From Ktedonosporobacter rubrisoli (GTDB lineage Bacteria > Chloroflexota > Ktedonobacteria > Ktedonobacterales > Ktedonobacteraceae): 64,000 nt of DNA. The notes beneath the pieces are model-generated. The model saw only the letters and a list, made by a program, of their open reading frames with translations, did no database searches and had not been told where the DNA came from. The stretch is taken from contig NZ_CP035758.1 in the NCBI RefSeq assembly GCF_004208415.1, positions 6,634,001-6,698,000 of the forward strand, given 5' to 3'. A program made the translations under genes and the position numbers. Shown here piece by piece: positions 27,404 to 35,729 of this stretch. Within the stretch, counting starts at the first letter, position 1. Each line of letters starts with the position of its first letter.

Positions 27404-27630
27404 AAGTATGGCTCATCTCGCAGTAAGCTAGCACTGTATGCAGCCTGGCGCTGCCGAGAGCAACTTGCACCCATTACTTTTCCTCGCATAACCTGCGCGT
27501 AGCTCGCCTGGGCATCTCTCCTCTTTGCCCACGGCGTTTCTTTATGGCCCGTTTCCGCAGCGATCGAGAGCATGCCCCCTTTTGCCTTTATCCCTTGATC
27601 TCTTTTTATGCACACGACGGAGCCAATTTT

Positions 27631-28878
27631 ATGTCAACCACATCTGATACCACTAAAGATACGTCTTCGCCCAGGACGCTGCGGCCTCTCTGGCGCAATC
27701 GCGATTATGTCTTGCTGGTAAGTGGGCAAGCAGTCTCGTCGGTAGGCTCACAGGTCTCACTGGTAGCCTTTCCTCTCATGCTGTTTGCCCTGACGCATTC
27801 GGCCCTGCAAACGGGATTGATCGCAGCCCTGCGCGCCCTGCCTTATGCGCTGATAACGCTACCAGCCGGCGTGCTGGTGGATCGCTGGGATCGCAAACAA
27901 ATCATGATTGTTGCTGATTTTGGCCGCGCGCTGGCCCTGGGCAGCATTCCGCTGGCCCTCTGGCTGGGACATCTCACCTATGTACAGCTCTACCTGGTTT
28001 CGCTGGTCGAGGGGACTCTGTATGTATTCGCCACTCTTGCCGAATCCGCCAGCTTGCCGCATGTCGTTGAGCCCGAGCAGATTCCTATGGCCAGCGGGCA
28101 GGACCAGCTCATCAACTCAACAGCGAGCCTGATTGGTCCGGCCCTGGGACCAATCCTTTACAGCATAGGCCAGGCCATACCCTTTCTGGCCGACGCCATT
28201 TCATATATGGCCTCGGTCATCTCGCTCTTCTTTGTACGCATACGCTTTCAGGACGAGCGCAGTCCGAAGCAGAGCACCGCCAAGAGCCTGTGGACTGATA
28301 CCAAAGAAGGGATTGCCTGGCTCTGGCACAATCCCTTGATTCGCTTTCTGGCCATTCTGACCTTTGGCCTGATTACACCCTGTTACGGCTATCTGCTCAT
28401 TCTCATTGTGCTAGCCCAGGGCATGCACACATCCAGCTTGGTGATGGGCCTGATCTTCGCCGGCGAGGGTGTTGGTAGCATTATCGGCTCGCTGATTGCA
28501 GGTCCGCTCTATCGCCGCCTGGGCTTTCGCAAACTGCTGATCGGCACGGCCTGGATCTGGGCTATATTCTGGCTGCTCTACGCGCTGGCACCCAATCCCC
28601 TGCTCCTGGGTATCGTGAATGCCGTCAGCTTTACAGTCGTCCCCGTGTATATGGTTGTGCAATATAGCTATCGCGCAGCGGTCATCCCCGATCAATTATG
28701 GGGTCGCGTGAATAGCGTCTTTCGCCTGATTGCCTTTAGCAGCCAGCCGTTAGGCATCGCTCTCACTGGCTTTCTGGTCCAGTGGATTGGCCCGGTCTAT
28801 ACTGTGCTGCTCCTGTTTGTGCCGCAGGGCATCATGTGCGTGATAGCGACCTTCAGCAAGCATATACGCAATGCCTGA
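27631..28878 (+). CDS. MFS transporter, MFS_3 family exporter
   Basis: The 415-residue protein has twelve predicted helices and the start LRPLWRNRDYVLLVSGQAVSSVGSQVS typical of MFS_3 efflux proteins. Motif A is present as LPAGVLVDRWDRKQIM after helix 2. I chose the ATG at 27631, after CGACGGAG. The frame is open further upstream without a better site. It is the same family as the product at 4147 but only distantly similar. It converges with a PobA-like hydroxylase, with a shared hairpin between them. Whether it exports a product of the cluster to its right is unknown. Confidence 0.85.
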   Translation: MSTTSDTTKDTSSPRTLRPLWRNRDYVLLVSGQAVSSVGSQVSLVAFPLMLFALTHSALQTGLIAALRALPYALITLPAGVLVDRWDRKQIMIVADFGRALALGSIPLALWLGHLTYVQLYLVSLVEGTLYVFATLAESASLPHVVEPEQIPMASGQDQLINSTASLIGPALGPILYSIGQAIPFLADAISYMASVISLFFVRIRFQDERSPKQSTAKSLWTDTKEGIAWLWHNPLIRFLAILTFGLITPCYGYLLILIVLAQGMHTSSLVMGLIFAGEGVGSIIGSLIAGPLYRRLGFRKLLIGTAWIWAIFWLLYALAPNPLLLGIVNAVSFTVVPVYMVVQYSYRAAVIPDQLWGRVNSVFRLIAFSSQPLGIALTGFLVQWIGPVYTVLLLFVPQGIMCVIATFSKHIRNA

Positions 28879-28957
28879 TACGCTACGCGCGCCCTACTAG
28901 ACAACTGACACAGCTAGCTCTCTGACAAGAGCGCAACAGCGCCAGGACACTAAGAGA

Positions 28958-28987
28958 AGGGATAGGATGTTGGCATATTCTATCCCT
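28958..28987. terminator. Bidirectional hairpin between MFS and hydroxylase genes
   Basis: AGGGATAG (28958-28965) faces CTATCCCT (28980-28987) with a 14-base loop. It overlaps the stop codon of the hydroxylase gene (28980-28982 on the minus strand) and can serve both converging genes. Confidence 0.5.
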
Positions 28988-30197
28988 CCGAAGATTGCGG
29001 GGAGTAGCCAATGTAATTTTCGGCAAAACTCGTCGCAAAGGTCCGGCTCCGCTGCAGCCGGGCCAGGCGAGCTTGTTGCAGTCGATGATGGTATGAGATA
29101 AGTGAAGAGTCGGTTGGATTCCTATTGAGCGTTTCAACCATCCAGTGGGAAAATTCTTGAGCATGCCAGATGTGGGGCAGACGGAGAGTCGAATACTGCC
29201 TCAAGGGATCTTTTTCATCGCCCTTGTAGAAGGCTTGTAGGAGGTTGGCCAGGGTAAAAGCATCTTGGATGGCAAGATTCATTCCTTTAGCGCCGGCTGG
29301 AGTGAAGATGTGGGCTGCGTCTCCCAGCAGGGCCAGGTGCTTATAATAGAGAGGCTCAACAATGCAACTGCGCATCTCCAGAAGAGAAGTTCCATTAATA
29401 GGGCCACGGGTCAGCGTCCAGCCATCCTTCGCCAGGCGCAGATCAAGCTCTGTCCAGATCTGCGCCTCTGACCAATCGGCAAGCTTTGTTCCAGAGGGCA
29501 CCTGGAGATAGAAGCGCGTCTGGGTCGCGGTCCGTGTCAGATGACCGGCAAAGCCATGGGGATGGATGGCATAAATAGTGTGGTTGCTCGAAGGGGGCAC
29601 AGCAGCTTGAATGGCGAGCCATTGAAAGCCATAATACCGCTCGAAGGCTTGCAATTCTCCTTGAGGGATCGAGGTCCGTGAGACGCCATGAAAGCCATCG
29701 CAGCCGGCCACAAAATCGCAAGTGATGCTGATCGGCTCGTCAGAGTTCCCCTGACGACAGATGACCTGTGGTCGAGCGTCCTGCAAGATCTGCACGGCTT
29801 CCGTCCCAAAGAGGATCGTGCCGTGCTCTTGCAAGTGACTTTCCAGGAGGTCGGCGATGAGCTCGCGTTGTGGATAGACCCAATGGCTGCAACCCTGGCA
29901 TAAAGCTGCATAGTCAAAAACAAAGCCTTGCCCATCTAAGCGAAATTCACAGCTTCCATTAGCATGACCCTCGCGCATCATGCGCGACTGAAGCCCGGCC
30001 CTGGTGAGCAATTGCGTTGTAGTGTGCTCCAAATAGCCCGCGCGCGGAGCCTGCTCTAAGGTGTCCTGATGGCTGCGGCGCTCAACAATGAGGCACGAAA
30101 TCTGGCTGCGCTGCAAGAGGCAGGCCAGAATGAACCCGGCAGGACCTGCGCCAATGATACAAACCCGAGTTGAGAGATGGCGCTGTTCGCTTGACAT
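28980..30197 (-). CDS. FAD-dependent aromatic hydroxylase, PobA-like
   Basis: This 405-residue flavoprotein monooxygenase has the FAD-binding GXGXXG as VCIIGAGPAGFILACLLQ at residue 12. It has the mid-domain VAGCDGFHG (DG motif) and the second FAD motif HLALLGDAAHIFTPAGAKGMNLAIQDAF. Overall it resembles 4-hydroxybenzoate 3-monooxygenase (PobA) in length and in segments such as RAGYLEHTTTQLL. Such enzymes hydroxylate an aromatic ring with NAD(P)H and O2. It is divergent from a cupin and an O-methyltransferase, so it may tailor a small aromatic compound rather than degrade hydroxybenzoate; that is inference. The active-site residues were not checked in detail. Confidence 0.85.
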   Translation of the reverse strand: MSSEQRHLSTRVCIIGAGPAGFILACLLQRSQISCLIVERRSHQDTLEQAPRAGYLEHTTTQLLTRAGLQSRMMREGHANGSCEFRLDGQGFVFDYAALCQGCSHWVYPQRELIADLLESHLQEHGTILFGTEAVQILQDARPQVICRQGNSDEPISITCDFVAGCDGFHGVSRTSIPQGELQAFERYYGFQWLAIQAAVPPSSNHTIYAIHPHGFAGHLTRTATQTRFYLQVPSGTKLADWSEAQIWTELDLRLAKDGWTLTRGPINGTSLLEMRSCIVEPLYYKHLALLGDAAHIFTPAGAKGMNLAIQDAFTLANLLQAFYKGDEKDPLRQYSTLRLPHIWHAQEFSHWMVETLNRNPTDSSLISYHHRLQQARLARLQRSRTFATSFAENYIGYSPQSSEG

Positions 30198-30457
30198 CTC
30201 GCTAACGCCTTTCCTTCAGAGTCTATGAAAAACGCAATCCGAATTCCGAACCATTTAGTCTTATTTATATCTTCTTTTTGTCAAATATGTGCAAAAACAA
30301 TGAATAATTACACATTAATATTATTACATATATTTCATAGATATTGCAACTTTCATAAAAATTTCCTATACTATGTGGTGAACAGGTGCCAAAATACAGA
30401 AAATGTTCCTCACGCTCCTTGCACTGTAAGAAGACAAAACAAGAGAGGCAATTTTTT
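30198..30457. promoter_or_regulatory. AT-rich divergent promoter region
   Basis: The 260 bases between the hydroxylase and the cupin are strongly AT-rich (for example 30290-30370) compared with the coding DNA. They probably hold both promoters. No single -35/-10 pair is convincing enough to name. Confidence 0.45.
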
Positions 30458-30841
30458 ATGCTCAAAGAGATGCAGCGACTCATCTACCCAAATGAGCTCG
30501 CTCCACTATCCTCGGTCCCTTTTCACAAAGATGTTCCATGCATTGAACGCTTCTTCCCCCAAGGATTTCCACTTCATATGGCAATCCATCGCGTGAGTGA
30601 TGCCCAGCCTGATGGAGAAAAATATACTCAGGCTCACACCCACGATGTCGATGAAATTAACATTCTCATCGGCGATGAAGGGGGCTTGAAATATGAAATT
30701 CAATTAGGTGACGAGCGGTTTGAAGTTGAGTCAAATACGAGTATCTATATTCCCGCGGGCACACCTCATGCCGCCAACGTGCTTTCTGGCTCGGGATACT
30801 TCGTTGTCCTGCGCCTTCCTCAGAAGGGAGAAAATCTTTGA
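30458..30841 (+). CDS. Single-domain cupin protein
   Basis: The 127-residue protein forms a cupin barrel. The metal-binding motif 1 is visible as HTHDVDEINILIGDEGG and motif 2 as IYIPAGTPHAANVLSGSG. Cupins of this length act as dioxygenases, isomerases or regulators in aromatic and secondary metabolism. The function here is not known. I used the ATG at 30458, which follows AGAGAGGC. The frame extends upstream to 30386 without a site. The last four bases overlap the methyltransferase start (30838), so the two are co-translated. Confidence 0.8.
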   Translation: MLKEMQRLIYPNELAPLSSVPFHKDVPCIERFFPQGFPLHMAIHRVSDAQPDGEKYTQAHTHDVDEINILIGDEGGLKYEIQLGDERFEVESNTSIYIPAGTPHAANVLSGSGYFVVLRLPQKGENL

Positions 30842-31913
30842 AAAATACAACATCTGGATTTGATCCTCACCACAAAAATAAAGAGACTTCAGAGAATACT
30901 TTAGCGGCGTCAGATCCTCAACAAGTTGAGGATCTTCTTTTGAAACTCATGGCCTTTCGTGGGGCACGAGCCTTACAGGTATTCGCCGAGCTTGGCATTG
31001 CCGATCTGTTGCAAGAGGGCCCGCAATCCGCTGCACAATTGGCACAGGCTACAGGCAGCCATGAGCTCTCCCTCTACCGCGTGCTACGTGTGGCTGCCGC
31101 TCAGGGTGTCATGGAAGAAATAGAGCATCAGGTCTTCGCGCAGAATGAGATGTCTAGCTATTTTCTTTCCGCTCACCCTGCCGGCCTGAGATACCAGGCT
31201 ATGATGCTGGGGGCCAGTTATGACAGCGGTGCCGCACTGAAATTAGATGAGTGTGTACGAACAGGAAAGTCCGCCATCCAGAAACTGTATGGTTCGAGTA
31301 TCTGGGAATATCTGGCTGGCCATCCTGGCGAGTCCCTCGTCTATAATCGAGCGATGACAGCTCTTTCCGGCCTCGATACGCTCCCCATCCTGCAGGGCTA
31401 CGATTTCTCAACTTTTCGCAGCCTGGTCGATGTTGCTGGTGGGCACGGCTTCTTTTTGTTCAGCCTCCTCAAGGCCTACCCAGCTTTACGGGGCATCCTC
31501 TTTGATCGTCCCCAGGTCATTTCGGAGGCAAGCATGGAAGAAGATGTAGCGGATCGCTGCTCTCTTCTCGCCGGGGATATGTTTGCAGAGATTCCGGCGG
31601 GTGCTGACGCATACTTTCTGAAGCATATTATCCATGACTGGGGCGATGAAGCCTGCTCAGTTCTGCTGAATAAGTGCCGAGAGGCGATGCCAAAGCACAG
31701 TAAACTTCTCATTGTGGAGGTAATTATGCCTCCAACGGGTGCACGGCTGCTCGATACCTTGTTCGATCTTGCCATGTTGATCAAGCAGGGCGAAGGAGCG
31801 CACGAGCGAACCCGGGGGAATTTCAGCAGCTCTTGAGTCGCTCGGGATTTCAGATCCAACGGATTCTGCCAACGCCGGGAAGCCATTCTATTATCGAAGC
31901 TATTCCTGTCTAA
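30838..31913 (+). pseudogene. O-methyltransferase (SAM, family 2), frameshifted near the C-terminus
   Basis: This is a SAM-dependent methyltransferase of the O-methyltransferase-2 (plant COMT-like) family. It shows a dimerisation N-terminus (RGARALQVFAELGIADLLQEG), the SAM loop LVDVAGGHGFFLFSLLKAYP, and the catalytic histidine region FLKHIIHDWGDEACSVLLN. The frame ends early at 31836 (GNFSSS). One base further, the correct C-terminus is open from the G-run at 31814-31818 to the stop at 31911-31913. It reads EFQQLLSRSGFQIQRILPTP, as in relatives. So one G is missing from a run that should have six. It is co-translated with the cupin and divergent from the hydroxylase. Confidence 0.85.
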
Positions 31914-31933
31914 AGATCAGGCTGATTTTCAGA

Positions 31934-32039
31934 CGGGAGGGACGGGGTACGCTGGGGCTCGCGCCCCAGGCCCCGGTTAAGGGCAAATCCGCTAGGTCGC
32001 GGCGCCCCCTTAACAATCCCGACTTTGAGATGTGGAAAG
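31934..32039. repeat. Copy 1 of a 106-bp direct repeat
   Basis: This block is repeated at 32223-32328 with only three differences among 106 bases. It contains the hairpin GGGGCTCGCGCCCC and the dyad GTTAAGGG...CCCTTAAC. It sits 20 bases after the methyltransferase stop. Short antisense open frames through it look like by-products of the repeat. Confidence 0.85.
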
Positions 32040-32065
32040 TTATGGCGCAATGTTCATGGCTTTCT

Positions 32066-32220
32066 TGTTCTATTTTGCCTCTTTTTGACCCTCTTTGCCT
32101 AGCTTTGCCTGTTTGCCAAGCAGGCATATTTATTTGCCTGCTTTTGCCCCTTTTTGCCTCCTTTTGCCAAGCGTGCTGTTTTATCTGCCCCTTTTTGCCT
32201 CCTTTTGCCTCCTTTTGTCA
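32066..32220. repeat. Pyrimidine-rich tract of imperfect TTTTGCCTCC repeats
   Basis: The + strand carries many imperfect copies of TTTTGCC and TTTTTGCCTCC between the two 106-bp repeats. The phrase TTGCCAAGC occurs twice and TGCCCCTTTTTGCCTCC twice. It could favour replication slippage or triplex/DNA bending. Confidence 0.75.
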
Positions 32221-32222
32221 GG

Positions 32223-32328
32223 CGGGAGGGACGGGGTACGCTGAGGCTCACGCCCCAGGCCCCGGTTAAGGGCAAATCCGCTAGGTCGCGGCGCCCCCTT
32301 AACGATCCCGACTTTGAGATGTGGAAAG
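32223..32328. repeat. Copy 2 of the 106-bp direct repeat
   Basis: Identical to 31934-32039 except at three positions (GAGGCTCACG against GGGGCTCGCG, and AACGATC against AACAATC). It ends 118 bases before the start of the XRE-TPR regulator. Confidence 0.85.
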
Positions 32329-32445
32329 CCATGAACATTGTACATATGCAACTAGACAAGGTAACAAGGGCATGCTATGCTTGTATTTAGAAAATTGAAT
32401 AGAACATGCCAAACGAGCGAGCAGTGTTGTTGGAGGGATAGTAAT

Positions 32446-33876
32446 ATGGAACGGGCATCATTTGGGCAAAGGCTTGAACGGGCGCGGCTTGAGCGCGGCT
32501 GGACGCAGGAATATGTAGCAGGGAGCATAGGCGTGGAACCGGTAACGGTAGGACGTTGGGAGCGTGGCTTGCATAAACCATCGGCTATTCTCCGTCATGC
32601 GCTCTGCTCGCTATTCGAGATGACAAAGTGGGATCTCGGGCTCGGTGACGATATCGAACAATCCACAGAAAGAGATGAAGAGCAACAAGCACGCCCATCG
32701 ATGCCAGAACAAAACCCGGTAGATGATGCGTCTACAGCGTTTCGGAAGACTGACCTTACAGAGCGGCTAGAATCGCTCGTTTGGACATGGCTGCTTCGGA
32801 AACCAACCGGTGCCCGTTATCAGGAGCTCCAGGCGATGATCTCACTGGAAGCGGAGAATAACAAAATGAAAGAAGATCTTCTCAGCCGTCGTGATGCCCT
32901 TCGCCGTCTGGCATCCTTACCCTTGCGTGTATGTGGGCTATCTCTAGTAACGCCTGTTCTGGCACGTCCTGTCGAGGAGATCCTGGCAACCTGCGCTGCA
33001 GGGATAACGGCATGTTGGCATTTGCGCAAAGGTAAAGATCTCGTATTTGTGAGCGATACGCTCGCCTGGTATCTTCCCACGCTCAAGGAGATTGCGCGCA
33101 TAGGATCAACGACGCAACGGAAAGAGTCTGCTGACTTGCTGGCTCAATGTTTGACCTTACAATCTGAGTTGGCAATGCATAATAGCAGTAACAGCGCTGC
33201 TATCAGTTATGCGCAAGAGGCTACGCAGTACGGCCATTTCTCTGAAAATCCCATCCTACACCTCCTGGCATGGCGCCGCTTAGCTGCAGCATATTTTTAT
33301 GCTGATCGCTGGGAGCAAGCAGTACAAGCAGCCGAAAAGGCAAAGTTCCTCTTATTAGAAGCCCAGAAGGCGCAACCTATATTACCAGTCGTACAGAGTT
33401 ATATCTATGCAGGGCTAGCAACGTATCAAGCTCACACTGGACTGCAACAAGATGCTCTCACGTCGCTAGGAAAAGCCCATACAACTTTCTTTGCCCAATC
33501 TTCTGAGCCTATTCCTATCTGGATAAGCAACCATAGTGAGGCAAATCTTGTTCTCAATGATGGGCTGTCTCATCTTTCCCTTGGGAAAAACAGAGAAGCA
33601 TTTGACTCTTTTCAGCAAATTACTAAGTACTATATAGATACAGAAATAATTAGAGTAGAGGCGACGATTAATCAAGTGCTGGCGGAGGTGCATAGTGATG
33701 GTCAGCGTGATATGGATATCTGCATTTCACTTTGGGAAGAGGGGATGCACGGCGCAAAGCTTCTCCACAGCGAGCAATGGTTCAATGAAGCGCGTCTCGC
33801 CTATGCAGCGATGCGGGCGGCATGGCCTGGAGAGCAGAAGATCAAAGCTCTGCGAGAGCAGATCGTCCACTGGTAA
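32446..33876 (+). CDS. XRE-type transcriptional regulator with TPR-like C-terminus
   Basis: The 476-residue protein has an N-terminal helix-turn-helix (FGQRLERARLERGWTQEYVA, then VTVGRWERGLHKPS) of the XRE family. A linker of about 120 residues follows and then helical repeats from about residue 200 (SAAISYAQEATQYGHF, LLAWRRLAAAYFYADRWEQAVQAA). This architecture, XRE plus TPR, is frequent and multi-copy in Ktedonobacteria and in streptomycetes. It is thought to link peptide or protein signals to transcription. The start at 32446 follows TGGAGGGATAG. An upstream in-frame ATG at 32377 lacks a good site. It lies downstream of the 106-bp repeats and before a strong terminator; its targets are unknown. 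Confidence 0.85.
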   Translation: MERASFGQRLERARLERGWTQEYVAGSIGVEPVTVGRWERGLHKPSAILRHALCSLFEMTKWDLGLGDDIEQSTERDEEQQARPSMPEQNPVDDASTAFRKTDLTERLESLVWTWLLRKPTGARYQELQAMISLEAENNKMKEDLLSRRDALRRLASLPLRVCGLSLVTPVLARPVEEILATCAAGITACWHLRKGKDLVFVSDTLAWYLPTLKEIARIGSTTQRKESADLLAQCLTLQSELAMHNSSNSAAISYAQEATQYGHFSENPILHLLAWRRLAAAYFYADRWEQAVQAAEKAKFLLLEAQKAQPILPVVQSYIYAGLATYQAHTGLQQDALTSLGKAHTTFFAQSSEPIPIWISNHSEANLVLNDGLSHLSLGKNREAFDSFQQITKYYIDTEIIRVEATINQVLAEVHSDGQRDMDICISLWEEGMHGAKLLHSEQWFNEARLAYAAMRAAWPGEQKIKALREQIVHW

Positions 33877-33896
33877 GCTCCCTCTCTATCTCATCT

Positions 33897-33923
33897 AGCA
33901 CGCTGTAACAGGCGTGCTTTTTT
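33897..33923 (+). terminator. Rho-independent terminator of the XRE-TPR gene
   Basis: AGCACGC (33897-33903) pairs with GCGTGCT (33912-33918), followed directly by T6 (33918-33923). It lies 21 bases after the stop. Confidence 0.8.
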
Positions 33924-34056
33924 CATGCCCTTTTCCCTCTCTATGTCTACTCTTGTTCTAACTTGCCGTGTAAGCATGCTGTAATTCACAAGGACAAAGA
34001 GAAAAGTCATTTAATTGTTCTATTATGTTCTGGGATGTTTCCCTGTTTGACGCTAC

Positions 34057-34209
34057 ACTGACTCATGGTTCTTATGAGTGCGGCTGTCCACCCGCTCATA
34101 GGAAACCGCGAAGCGGCGGAGCCTGTGTCAGTTCCTCGCCGCTTCGTTGGCAGTAACCTGGGAGCAAGAAGCGGTACATGTGTCTCCATCCATCCTTGGC
34201 GCTCCCAGG
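34057..34209 (+). ncRNA. Candidate structured leader RNA
   Basis: Several perfect or near-perfect pairings lie within 153 bases: TATGAG..CGG (34073-34083) with CCGCTCATA (34092-34100); CGAAGCGGCG (34109-34118) with CGCCGCTTCG (34137-34146); CCTGGGAGC (34157-34165) with GCTCCCAGG (34201-34209). ACTGAC (34057-34062) can also pair with GTCAGT (34127-34132), which crosses the second stem, so a pseudoknot or switch is possible. It ends 44 bases before a small-gene operon with a perfect AAGGAGGT site. I do not recognise a known RNA class. Confidence 0.5.
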
Positions 34210-34253
34210 CTGCTCTTCTCTAGCCGGTATAGCGCTCAAGGAGGTATCCATTT

Positions 34254-34508
34254 ATGAGTCAAGAGCACAATTGCAGCGAAGTCGCGGCCTTGCGTAAGGC
34301 CATTGAAGATGAATATCTCGCCGCCCGGCGTGGCCTCTATGGTCTGGCCCAATACGCCCAGCACGATTTCATTCAGGCGCGCATGCAGGGCGTGGGCCGG
34401 CACTATGAAGAGCTCAGCCGTCTGCTCGGCGAAGAGCGGGCCATCGATCTGGTCATCGAGGTCAACGATGAGCTTATTCCTCCGCAGACCGGGCAAAACC
34501 AACCATGA
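34254..34508 (+). CDS. Small helical protein of unknown family (paralogue at 48901)
   Basis: The 84-residue protein is predicted to be alpha-helical and soluble, with an acidic-basic heptad-like pattern. It has clear similarity to the 76-residue product at 48901: both contain SEVA near the start, an EY.AA.RG..GL core, an HDFI/HEFI..ARM segment and a G..H..L..L.G pattern. I know no named family. The ribosome binding site AAGGAGGT eight bases before the ATG is the strongest in this neighbourhood. The stop overlaps the next start by four bases, so it is the first gene of an operon of small genes. The structured leader upstream may control it. Confidence 0.75.
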   Translation: MSQEHNCSEVAALRKAIEDEYLAARRGLYGLAQYAQHDFIQARMQGVGRHYEELSRLLGEERAIDLVIEVNDELIPPQTGQNQP

Positions 34509-34738
34509 ACAGGCGCACGTTTTACCAGATCTTTCAGTGGCAACATGTTTCCTTGCTTATGCTGGCGCGCGAAAGCAACCGCCATCCCTATCTTATCTGG
34601 GATATGCTTTTGGGCCATCCCATGCGCAAGCTTGACGCCGTGATCATCCTCGCTACCTTCAATGAGATGGCCAGCACGCATTACGAGCTTGGCGCGCTCA
34701 GTATCATATATCAAGAGAATGAGGCGCAGCATGGGTAG
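34505..34738 (+). CDS. Small protein with possible helix-turn-helix
   Basis: The 77-residue product starts MNRRTFYQIFQWQHVSLLML. The segment LARESNRHPYLIWDMLLGHPM followed by RKLDAVIILATFNEM has the spacing of an XRE-like helix-turn-helix without wing. I cannot assign it to a named family. ATGA overlap with the preceding gene and an 8-base overlap with the next show that it is translated within the small-gene operon. It may regulate the operon or bind another regulator; no target is visible. Confidence 0.7.
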   Translation: MNRRTFYQIFQWQHVSLLMLARESNRHPYLIWDMLLGHPMRKLDAVIILATFNEMASTHYELGALSIIYQENEAQHG

Positions 34739-34970
34739 AGGAAGCAGGCCAAAACAGTATAGCGTCATTATCAAAAGTAAGTCAGCACGCAGCGTCATTT
34801 GCACAACACTCTCAAAAGAGGAGGCATGCGCTACATTTCTCGCCGCGGCGCAAGACCTGGCGTATACAGATAGTGAGATTACCATCAAGTATGGGCGCCA
34901 GGTACGCGCAACAATTTGGCCTAAACGGGAGGTAGTGAAATCCCTTGATCAAATCAGAGGAATGACATAG
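34731..34970 (+). CDS. Small conserved-looking protein, function unknown
   Basis: The 79-residue protein starts MGRGSRPKQYSVIIKSKSAR and shows an alternating strand-helix-strand pattern (YSVIIKS, EEACATFLAAAQDL, EITIKYGRQVRATIW). It may be a small alpha/beta fold. No catalytic motif is seen. The ATG at 34731 overlaps the end of the previous gene and follows GAGGCGC. The frame is open upstream to 34662 but that would run through the preceding gene. It belongs to the same operon as the HAD protein that follows. Confidence 0.65.
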   Translation: MGRGSRPKQYSVIIKSKSARSVICTTLSKEEACATFLAAAQDLAYTDSEITIKYGRQVRATIWPKREVVKSLDQIRGMT

Positions 34971-34988
34971 TGAAAGGTGGAGGTGGTT

Positions 34989-35729
34989 ATGTATTTTGCC
35001 ATAGACATTGACGGCACGATTGCCTGGCGCGATACGCCAACGGTTGCCAGGTTATGCAATGAACGGTTACAGCTTGGCATTGCGCCGGAGCGCCTGGCAG
35101 ATCCCGAGCTGCTCTACACTGATTTCTTGCAATTCGCAGAGGTTCAGGCCTATCGAGAGAGCGTGAGCCCGGAGCAATTTCGCGGCGAATTTGGTTGGAT
35201 CGATCTTGACCCGCAAGCTCTGCTAGCCAAGCGCACAATGAATGGGGCTATTCCAGCTATAGAGCGCCTTGCTTCCCTGGGAAGCGTCGCCTACTATACC
35301 GCGCGCTACAGCCCACGCTGGCCCGAGAAGAGCGAAGCTATGGCACAGGCTACCCGGCAATGGCTCAAAAATTGCGGCTTTCCCGGCGCCGATCAGGTGG
35401 TCTTTTGCGATGGCCCAGCCGATAAGCTGCACAGGCTCGCCGCACTTATCGAGGAAGAGCCGCAACAAGTTGTTTTCATCGATGATCTCTATGAGAAGAT
35501 CGTCAAAGCGTTTTTGAAGTTATCAGAGCAACAAATTGCGCTTACCAGGGATTACCTTACCCTCGTGGCGTTCGAGCCGGAGGCACTCCCGGAGCAGAGT
35601 CACGGCCTGCGCATTGTGGAGCTGCAATCCTGGCGCCATATAGATAAACTAACTGAACTTTTAGACAAGCCAAGAAAGGATGCTTGCTATGACAATGACA
35701 CAGTTCAAATCATGGATTCTCGGCGATAA
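34989..35729 (+). CDS. HAD-superfamily hydrolase
   Basis: The 246-residue protein begins MYFAIDIDGTIAWRDT, with the DXDGT nucleophile motif of the haloacid-dehalogenase superfamily at Asp6 and Asp8. A later VVFIDDLYEKI segment gives the motif IV acidic pair, and a YYTARYSP segment could be motif II (Thr). A cap domain fits the insert between residues 20 and 90. Such enzymes are usually phosphatases, here of unknown substrate. AGGTGG lies just upstream of the ATG at 34989. A GTG at 34977 would add four residues. It is the fourth gene of the small-gene operon, and its end overlaps the next gene by 41 bases. Confidence 0.75.
   Translation: MYFAIDIDGTIAWRDTPTVARLCNERLQLGIAPERLADPELLYTDFLQFAEVQAYRESVSPEQFRGEFGWIDLDPQALLAKRTMNGAIPAIERLASLGSVAYYTARYSPRWPEKSEAMAQATRQWLKNCGFPGADQVVFCDGPADKLHRLAALIEEEPQQVVFIDDLYEKIVKAFLKLSEQQIALTRDYLTLVAFEPEALPEQSHGLRIVELQSWRHIDKLTELLDKPRKDACYDNDTVQIMDSRR

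Larger units (their letters stand above)
32048..32340. mobile_element. Candidate small invertible or MITE-like unit bounded by 17-bp inverted repeats
   Basis: CAATGTTCATGGCTTTC (32048-32064) is the exact reverse complement of GAAAGCCATGAACATTG (32324-32340). The 293-bp unit contains a pyrimidine tract and the second 106-bp repeat copy. No transposase is inside. No target-site duplication was found on the outer flanks. Confidence 0.5.

Noticed and set aside
32099..32359. Open frames read antisense through the 106-bp repeats (KGGK-rich product)
   Set aside because: They follow the repeat and the pyrimidine tract and have no ribosome binding site. The similarity between the two frames only reflects the DNA repeat.
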